Source: an uncultured bacterium (lineage in GTDB: Bacteria; Verrucomicrobiota; Kiritimatiellia; PWTM01). Taken from it: a stretch of 64,000 nucleotides of DNA. Within the stretch, counting starts at the first letter, position 1. The number at the start of each line of letters is the position of its first letter. The translations under genes were made by a program, and so were the position numbers. Below the pieces are notes generated by a model. That model searched no databases, was not told where the DNA came from, and saw nothing but the letters and a program-made list of their open reading frames with translations. Positions 59,616 to 64,000 of this stretch are shown here, piece by piece. The DNA is taken from contig CALLFZ010000038.1 of NCBI GenBank assembly GCA_938010045.1, positions 27,800 to 91,799 of the forward strand, given 5' to 3'.

Positions 59616-62009
59616 ATGCCGCCGCCCAAAACATCGCTTGTGGTCGGCCGACGGACGGCAGCTCACCCATTCGGTCGGGCGCTGGTGGCGCTTGCGATGA
59701 CCGGCATCGTGGCGGATTCGGCCGACGAAGTGACGTGGACACCACGGAACGGCGCGCCAGAGACCTCGCGGCTCGTTGACGGCGTGCGGTTTCCGCTGGC
59801 GTTCGACTGCTCCGATCAGGACCGGCTCTACTGGGATCGAGTCGGTCCCTGGTCCGCCGGCAATCGTTCGCTGCTCGAGCTGGAGTTTTCCGTCGAAAAT
59901 GCCGAGGCGATTCGATCCTGCCTGATCTACTTTGAGAGCGGCAATGGATGGCACGTCGGCGCGGTTCCTATTCGGCGGCCAGGCCGCCAGAGAGTCTTTC
60001 TGCCGTTGCGCTCAATGAGCGCGGAGGGGCAGCCTGGCAGCTGGACATCTGTCCGACGCGTGCGGCTGTCGTTCTGGCGCGCGGCCGCCACACCCGCGGA
60101 GTTCACGCTGCACAACCTTCAAACGGCGGATCCGCTGGTCACTGTCCTGGTGGGCAGCGAGTCGCTTCCCGATGCGGGCGAACGCGCATTTGCCCGCGGC
60201 GCGGCCAATCGCGTGCTGCGCTGGCTCGAGGCCATGGGGCAACCAGCCACCCTCATCCCGGAGCTCGAGTTTGAGCCCACGAGCGCGTCGTCCGTCGCAA
60301 TCCTCCCTTATAATCTTAAACTTCCCGACCGCACGTGGATCGCGGTCCGTGAGTTTGCGCGCCGCGGAGGACGTCTCATCGTTTGTTATTCCGCCGACGC
60401 GCGTCTCGCCGAACTGATGGGCGTGCGGACAGGCGCCCATTTGCGGCTGACCAATGGGCTGCAATGGACCTCCTTCCGCTTCACGGACTCCGAGCGCTGG
60501 CCTTGGCCGTCCGAAATCGCCCAAACCGCGACCCAGCTCCTGCCGGTGACCCCCGCCCGCACCGACGCCCGCGTAATTGCAACCTGGAGCGGGAGCTCAA
60601 CGGACCTGCCCCCCCTGGCCGCGTGGGTCGCCTCCTCGAACGGATTCTGGATGACGCAGGTGCCCACAAGCGACGATGGCCCCGCCAAACAGTGGCTGTT
60701 CGCCGGACTTGTGGGGTATCTTGCGCCGCAAGCATGGACATGGCTCGCCGCTCCCGCCCTGCAAGAGGCGGGACGCGTGGATTCGTTCCGCGGGTTCGAC
60801 GACGCGGTCACCCGCATTCGTGCTGCCGCAGCAGGCTCCCCGGCCCTGGAGGCGCTGCTCGGGCGCGCCGTCCGGAGTCGCGCCGAGGCGGAGCGTCACA
60901 TCGCGCAACGCGATTGGATCTCGTTTGTCGCCGCCGTGCGCGAGACGCGCGCCCTGCTCACCGAGGCGTACGCGCGCATTCAGACACCCGTCGAGGGCGA
61001 GCGCGTGGGCATTTGGGATCACTCCGGCACCGGCTGGTATCCGGGCAACTGGGATCGCTCATGCCGCGAGCTGCGCGCCGCCGGCGTGACCGACGTATTC
61101 CCGAACCTTCTCTGGCCAGCGCAAGCTCATTTTCCGAGCGACATCGTGCCGGTCTCTTACACCGCGCGGTCGCGGGGTGATCAAGCCGCGGCCGTGATTG
61201 CCGCCGCTCGACGCCACGGGTTGCGCGTGCACCTCTGGAAGGTCTGCTGGAATCTCGAGGGGGTGCCGGAATCCGAACTTCGGCGCCTGCGCGAGGCAGG
61301 GGCCCTTCAGGTGGACACCAACGGGCAGCCGCTGGCCTGGCTCAACCCCGTCATCCCCGCCAACGCGGATCGCGAACTGGCCGCCATCACCAACGCCGCT
61401 GCGCGCTACCCCTTCGACGGCATCCACCTCGACTACATCCGCTGGCCGGGCCGCCACGCCGATTTCAGCCCCGCCACCCGCCGTGCCTTCGAGCGGGCGC
61501 TCGGCCGCACAGTGGCCCGCTGGCCCGCCGACGTAATGAACAACGGCCCGCACGCCGAAGCGTATCGCCGCTGGCGCGCCGACGTAATCTCCGACTTCGT
61601 CCGCCGCGTCCGTACCGAGCTGCGCCGCGTCGCTCCCGCCACCGCCCTCTCGGCCGCCGTCTTCGCCGAACCGGCCGATTGCCCCAATTCGGTCGGCCAG
61701 GACTGGCCCCGCTGGCTGCGCGAAGGCTGGGTGGACTTCGTCTGCCCGATGAACTACGACGAGAACCTTCGGCGATTTGCCGCGCGTTGCAACGCCCACG
61801 CCGCGCTGCCGAATGCGGCCGGCCGCATCTGGCAAGGCATCGGCGCCAGCGCCGGCGAATCCCAACTATTGGCCGATCAGGTGATCGAGCAGGTCCTCGA
61901 GGCGCGCCGGGCCGGCGCTGCTGGCTTCGTGTTGTTCGATATGAGCCCCGAGGTTCGAGACCACGTCCTCCCGATGCTGCGCCTCGGGATCACCGCGCCC
62001 CGGCACTGA
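59616..62009 (+). CDS. Secreted GHL10-type glycosyl hydrolase-like protein
   Basis: 797 residues from ATG 59616, chosen from the promoter; ATG 59589 would add nine residues. A signal-like hydrophobic segment lies near residues 22-37. Residues about 40-195 are a beta-sandwich of carbohydrate-binding type. Residues about 195-390 hold an alpha/beta domain (V-A-I-L-P-Y-N, G-G-R-L-I-V-C-Y). The C-terminal barrel (about 460-790) matches GHL10/DUF187 (PF02638): G-I-W-D-H-S-G, G-V-T-D-V-F-P-N, G-L-R-V-H-L-W-K-V, F-D-G-I-H-L-D-Y-I-R-W-P and D-F-V-C-P-M-N-Y. The substrate is unknown. Confidence 0.86.
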   Translation: MPPPKTSLVVGRRTAAHPFGRALVALAMTGIVADSADEVTWTPRNGAPETSRLVDGVRFPLAFDCSDQDRLYWDRVGPWSAGNRSLLELEFSVENAEAIRSCLIYFESGNGWHVGAVPIRRPGRQRVFLPLRSMSAEGQPGSWTSVRRVRLSFWRAAATPAEFTLHNLQTADPLVTVLVGSESLPDAGERAFARGAANRVLRWLEAMGQPATLIPELEFEPTSASSVAILPYNLKLPDRTWIAVREFARRGGRLIVCYSADARLAELMGVRTGAHLRLTNGLQWTSFRFTDSERWPWPSEIAQTATQLLPVTPARTDARVIATWSGSSTDLPPLAAWVASSNGFWMTQVPTSDDGPAKQWLFAGLVGYLAPQAWTWLAAPALQEAGRVDSFRGFDDAVTRIRAAAAGSPALEALLGRAVRSRAEAERHIAQRDWISFVAAVRETRALLTEAYARIQTPVEGERVGIWDHSGTGWYPGNWDRSCRELRAAGVTDVFPNLLWPAQAHFPSDIVPVSYTARSRGDQAAAVIAAARRHGLRVHLWKVCWNLEGVPESELRRLREAGALQVDTNGQPLAWLNPVIPANADRELAAITNAAARYPFDGIHLDYIRWPGRHADFSPATRRAFERALGRTVARWPADVMNNGPHAEAYRRWRADVISDFVRRVRTELRRVAPATALSAAVFAEPADCPNSVGQDWPRWLREGWVDFVCPMNYDENLRRFAARCNAHAALPNAAGRIWQGIGASAGESQLLADQVIEQVLEARRAGAAGFVLFDMSPEVRDHVLPMLRLGITAPRH

Positions 62010-62061
62010 CCCGCACGGCCCCGTCCCCGATCCGCTCCCTCCGTCCAGACCGGCGGCAAAT

Positions 62062-62091
62062 TCGACATCGCCGCAGGCGCAGCCATATGCT
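62062..62091 (+). promoter_or_regulatory. Candidate promoter giving a leaderless lytic transglycosylase transcript
   Basis: TCGACA (62062-62067), an 18-bp spacer and TATGCT (62086-62091), then 7 nt to GTG 62099. The same TATGCT plus 7 nt arrangement is seen at 7845. Confidence 0.5.
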
Positions 62092-62098
62092 GGTGGGG

Positions 62099-62689
62099 GT
62101 GAGTTCGGCCGTTCGAACGCTGCTTCGGGCCATGCGCTGGCCCCTCGGAGTCGGCGCGGTGGTGGTGCTGGCGGCCGCGCTGTACTGGCACTGGAGGATC
62201 CACCGCTTCGACAACATCCTTCGCCATGTCGCCGAAGAGTACGGTGTGGACGCAGACTTGCTGCACGCGGTGATCTGGCGCGAGAGCCGATTCAACCCGA
62301 TGGCCATCGGTCGGCGCGGCGAAATCGGTCTGATGCAGGTCACGCGCGCCGCGGCCGCCGATTGGGCCGCCGCGGAGGGGCGGCCGGTTCCCACCATACC
62401 CGACCTCTTCCTGCCATCGGTCAACATCCGCGCGGGCACCTGGTATCTGCGGCGCGCGGTGGATCGCTGGACGCCCCGCACCGACGACCCGCTTCCCTAT
62501 GCGCTGGCCGAATACAACGCGGGCCGGATCCCTGTGGAACGGTGGGCCTCCAACGCGCCGACCGCTCGCCAATTTTGGCAGCGCATTGAGTTTTCCACCA
62601 CTCGCCGCTACATCGCTACCATTCTCGAGCGATACCGCGGCGACGTGCTGCTCTCCTCCGCGGAACACGGCGACGCCAACCCGCCCTGA
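62099..62689 (+). CDS. Membrane-anchored SLT-type lytic murein transglycosylase
   Basis: 196 residues from GTG 62099; ATG 62087, inside the -10 box, is an in-frame alternative. One membrane helix (about residues 15-32) anchors the protein on the outer face of the inner membrane. The SLT domain has V-I-W-R-E-S-R-F-N-P with the catalytic Glu, G-L-M-Q-V-T, N-I-R-A-G-T-W-Y-L and L-A-E-Y-N-A-G. It cleaves the MurNAc-GlcNAc bond of peptidoglycan and forms 1,6-anhydroMurNAc. Small SLT proteins often make room in the wall for secretion systems or pili. Confidence 0.89.
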   Translation: MSSAVRTLLRAMRWPLGVGAVVVLAAALYWHWRIHRFDNILRHVAEEYGVDADLLHAVIWRESRFNPMAIGRRGEIGLMQVTRAAAADWAAAEGRPVPTIPDLFLPSVNIRAGTWYLRRAVDRWTPRTDDPLPYALAEYNAGRIPVERWASNAPTARQFWQRIEFSTTRRYIATILERYRGDVLLSSAEHGDANPP

Positions 62690-62747
62690 TGCGAGGTGAG
62701 GATCGCGGGCGCCGCGATGCGGCTCCTCGCCCCACTTCGGCCCGCGC

Positions 62748-62776
62748 TTGGCGATCCGTCCCCTCCAACGTATGCT
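62748..62776 (+). promoter_or_regulatory. Promoter of the small helical protein gene
   Basis: TTGGCG (62748-62753), a 17-bp spacer and TATGCT (62771-62776). The leader of about 47 nt begins near GGAGAC and ends near GTCTCC (62784-62789 with 62811-62816), so it could fold before the AGGGG ribosome site. Confidence 0.55.
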
Positions 62777-62829
62777 GGCTGGCGGAGACAGGCCGCACAG
62801 AGCGCGACCCGTCTCCATAGGGGTACCCC

Positions 62830-63282
62830 ATGCCGTTCGAGCAAACGCGGGACGTCATCGAGCAGGCACGCGCCTTTCACCGCCAACTCGCCGATCTGTT
62901 CCACCGCATCGAACGAGAGTCGGACCGGGAACGGATCCGAATGCTGATGGATTACCTCGCCGCGCATGAGGAGCGCATGGAGCGACGACTCGCCGCATTC
63001 GAAAGCGAAACCGCACGGGCGCTGCTGGACAAATGGTATCAATATCCTCCGCCCGACGACATCGCGCATGCTCTCCAGCAGATCCGGATCACCGCGGATA
63101 TGAGCGTGCCCGAGATCGTCTGCGCGGCGCTGCATCTCGACGAGCAAATTCTCCGCCTCTACCGATGGGCGGCCGACTCCGCCCCGTCGCCAGAAGTCCG
63201 CGAGGTGTTCGAATCCCTCTTTGAGGAACACAAGGAGGAACGTCGCCGGCTGGTGTTCGGGCTCTTCGTACCCGACCTGTGA
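62830..63282 (+). CDS. Small all-helical protein, possibly ferritin- or hemerythrin-like
   Basis: 150 residues. AGGGG precedes ATG 62830 by about 7 nt. The protein is predicted to be four amphipathic helices rich in Glu, His and Arg: A-F-H-R-Q-L-A-D-L-F-H-R-I-E, L-A-A-H-E-E-R-M, A-A-L-H-L-D-E-Q-I-L and F-E-E-H-K-E-E-R-R. Spaced Glu and E-x-x-x-H pairs in several helices could bind a di-iron centre as in ferritin-like or hemerythrin-like proteins, but no family signature is certain. Confidence 0.6.
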   Translation: MPFEQTRDVIEQARAFHRQLADLFHRIERESDRERIRMLMDYLAAHEERMERRLAAFESETARALLDKWYQYPPPDDIAHALQQIRITADMSVPEIVCAALHLDEQILRLYRWAADSAPSPEVREVFESLFEEHKEERRRLVFGLFVPDL

Positions 63283-63335
63283 CACGCGCCGTCGGGCTGC
63301 GCCAAATCACACCGGGAGCCGCGGAGCCGTCGGAG

Positions 63336-63410
63336 TGGCACCCCCTACCGGAATCGAACCGGTCTTTGCAGGATGAGAACCTGCCGTCCTAGCCGATAGA
63401 CGAAGGGGGC
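63336..63410 (-). tRNA. tRNA-Glu (CTC anticodon)
   Basis: 75 bases on the minus strand, with CCA encoded (63338-63336). The acceptor stem is GCCCCCT with AGGGGGT (first pair G-U). The anticodon stem GCAGG/CCTGC encloses the loop TTCTCAT, giving anticodon CTC for GAG codons. The T arm is ACCGGTTCGATTCCGGT and the discriminator is G, as expected for bacterial tRNA-Glu. Confidence 0.97.
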
Positions 63411-63430
63411 GCGTCCATCAAGGCGCCAAG

Positions 63431-63459
63431 ACCATACATGTTCTCCCCGCGCACGTCAA
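63431..63459 (-). promoter_or_regulatory. Promoter of tRNA-Glu
   Basis: Minus strand TTGACG (63459-63454), a 17-bp spacer and TATGGT (63436-63431), about 20 bases before the mature 5' end at 63410. Confidence 0.65.
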
Positions 63460-63580
63460 TCCCGATTCCTCCGTCCTGAGCCGATTACGCCGTTGGGGAA
63501 GCGGCCAATACAGGCGCCGGCGAAGGGAGAAGAATTTCGTTTGCCTCGAGGCCCCCGCGCTACTCGCCGATTGCGTCCCT

Positions 63581-64000
63581 GGGGACAGGCACGTCGCGGA
63601 CCGCCGTTAGGGACAGGCACGTGGCGGACACGCACGCGGGCACCGCTGTTGCTCCGGCGCTCCGCCGCCGGAGCGAAACCGTTGGGGACAGGCACGCGGA
63701 ACGGCTGCTGGGGACAGGCACGTCGCGGACCGCCGTTAGGGACAGGCACGTGGCGGACACGCACGCGGGCACCGCTGTAGCTCCGGCGCTCCGCCGCCGG
63801 AGTGAAACCGTTGGGGACAGGCACGCGGAACGCCTGGGACCGCCGTTGGGGACAGGCACACCGCGGGCAGCCGCCGGAGCGTAACCGTTGGGGAATGCTA
63901 GGGACAGGCACCTGGAACGGCTGCTGGGGGCAGGCACGTGGCGGACCGCCGTTAGGGACAGGCACGTGGCGGACACGCACGCGGGCACCGCTGTAGCTCC
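63581..64000 (+). repeat. Tandem 129-bp repeat array carrying the GGGGACAGGCAC 12-mer, cut by the window end
   Basis: Unit 1 is 63581-63709 and unit 2 starts at 63710 with near-identical sequence. A third, diverged start is at 63926 and runs off the window. Each unit holds two 12-mers about 28 bases apart, a CTCCGGCG/CGCCGGAG hairpin (63652-63673 and 63781-63802) and a third 12-mer. Exact 12-mers are at 63581, 63684, 63710, 63813 and 63848. AGGGACAGGCAC variants are at 63609, 63738, 63900 and 63954, and GGGGGCAGGCAC is at 63926. All read in the same direction. Open frames across it are by-products of the repeat. Confidence 0.9.

Noticed and set aside
63493..63996. Several 60-170-codon open frames in both directions across the terminal repeat array
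   Set aside because: They repeat G-T-G-T or C-L-S-P type peptides created by the 12-mer in high-G+C DNA; no ribosome sites.

Overview
The window is G+C-rich (about two thirds by eye) and densely coded. The gene content fits a member of the Planctomycetes-Verrucomicrobia-Chlamydiae group, most plausibly a Kiritimatiellota or Verrucomicrobiota relative. Pointers to this are a Tat-exported Gfo/Idh/MocA oxidoreductase beside a HEAT-ThuA protein, a formylglycine sulfatase, a GH95 fucosidase, GHL10 and clan-A-like glycosidases, a DUF4091 remnant, a PEP-CTERM remnant, a type II secretion operon and a Tad/Flp-like pilin cluster. The taxonomic call is an inference from families, not from a marker gene.

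Layout. 1-4.8 kb: carbohydrate-linked oxidoreductase operon. 5.5-9.9 kb: small integral membrane exporter, trmFO, a fusion of a HAD sugar-phosphate phosphatase with a Sua5-type threonylcarbamoyl-AMP synthase, and a small Cys-rich protein. 10-14.3 kb: ppdK and rimO. 14.6-16 kb: sulfatase. 16.4-22 kb: murB, a PduO-type cobalamin adenosyltransferase, a TylF-like methyltransferase and purL with two N-terminal PurS-like domains. 22.5-25.4 kb: polytopic membrane protein and lipoprotein-type aldose epimerase. 25.4-33.8 kb: eight-gene type II secretion operon in the order gspG-H-I-J-K-L-M-D, with no GspE ATPase or GspF in view. 34.7-37.4 kb: GH95. 37.7-42.3 kb: decayed ISKra4-like transposase followed by a secreted protein with three tandem alpha/beta hydrolase domains. 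42.4-43.1 kb: repeat array. 43.3-44.3 kb: DUF4091 pseudogene. 44.3-48.2 kb: pilin-like operon. 48.3-50.6 kb: zinc-ribbon-rich protein and alr. 50.6-56.2 kb: metE, lipA, PEP-CTERM remnant and superoxide dismutase. 56.6-62.7 kb: two large glycosidase-like proteins and a lytic transglycosylase. 62.8-64 kb: small helical protein, tRNA-Glu and a second repeat array cut by the window end.

Three patterns cut across the genes. First, sigma70-like promoters of the form TTGnnn, 16-18 bp, TATGCT/TATACT can be read before many genes, and in several the -10 box ends only 6-9 nt before the start codon, which predicts leaderless mRNAs. Second, a paired palindrome (two TCCAAnnnTTGGA sites starting exactly 32 bp apart) occurs at three distant intergenic loci. 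Third, a dispersed 12-mer, GGGGACAGGCAC, forms clusters at 22.2, 42.4 and 63.6 kb together with a CTCCGGCG/CGCCGGAG hairpin.

Functionally, the window combines core metabolism (purine synthesis, peptidoglycan precursors, tRNA modification, lipoate, methionine, pyruvate-phosphate interconversion) with export machinery and secreted enzymes for sulfated or fucosylated polysaccharide breakdown.
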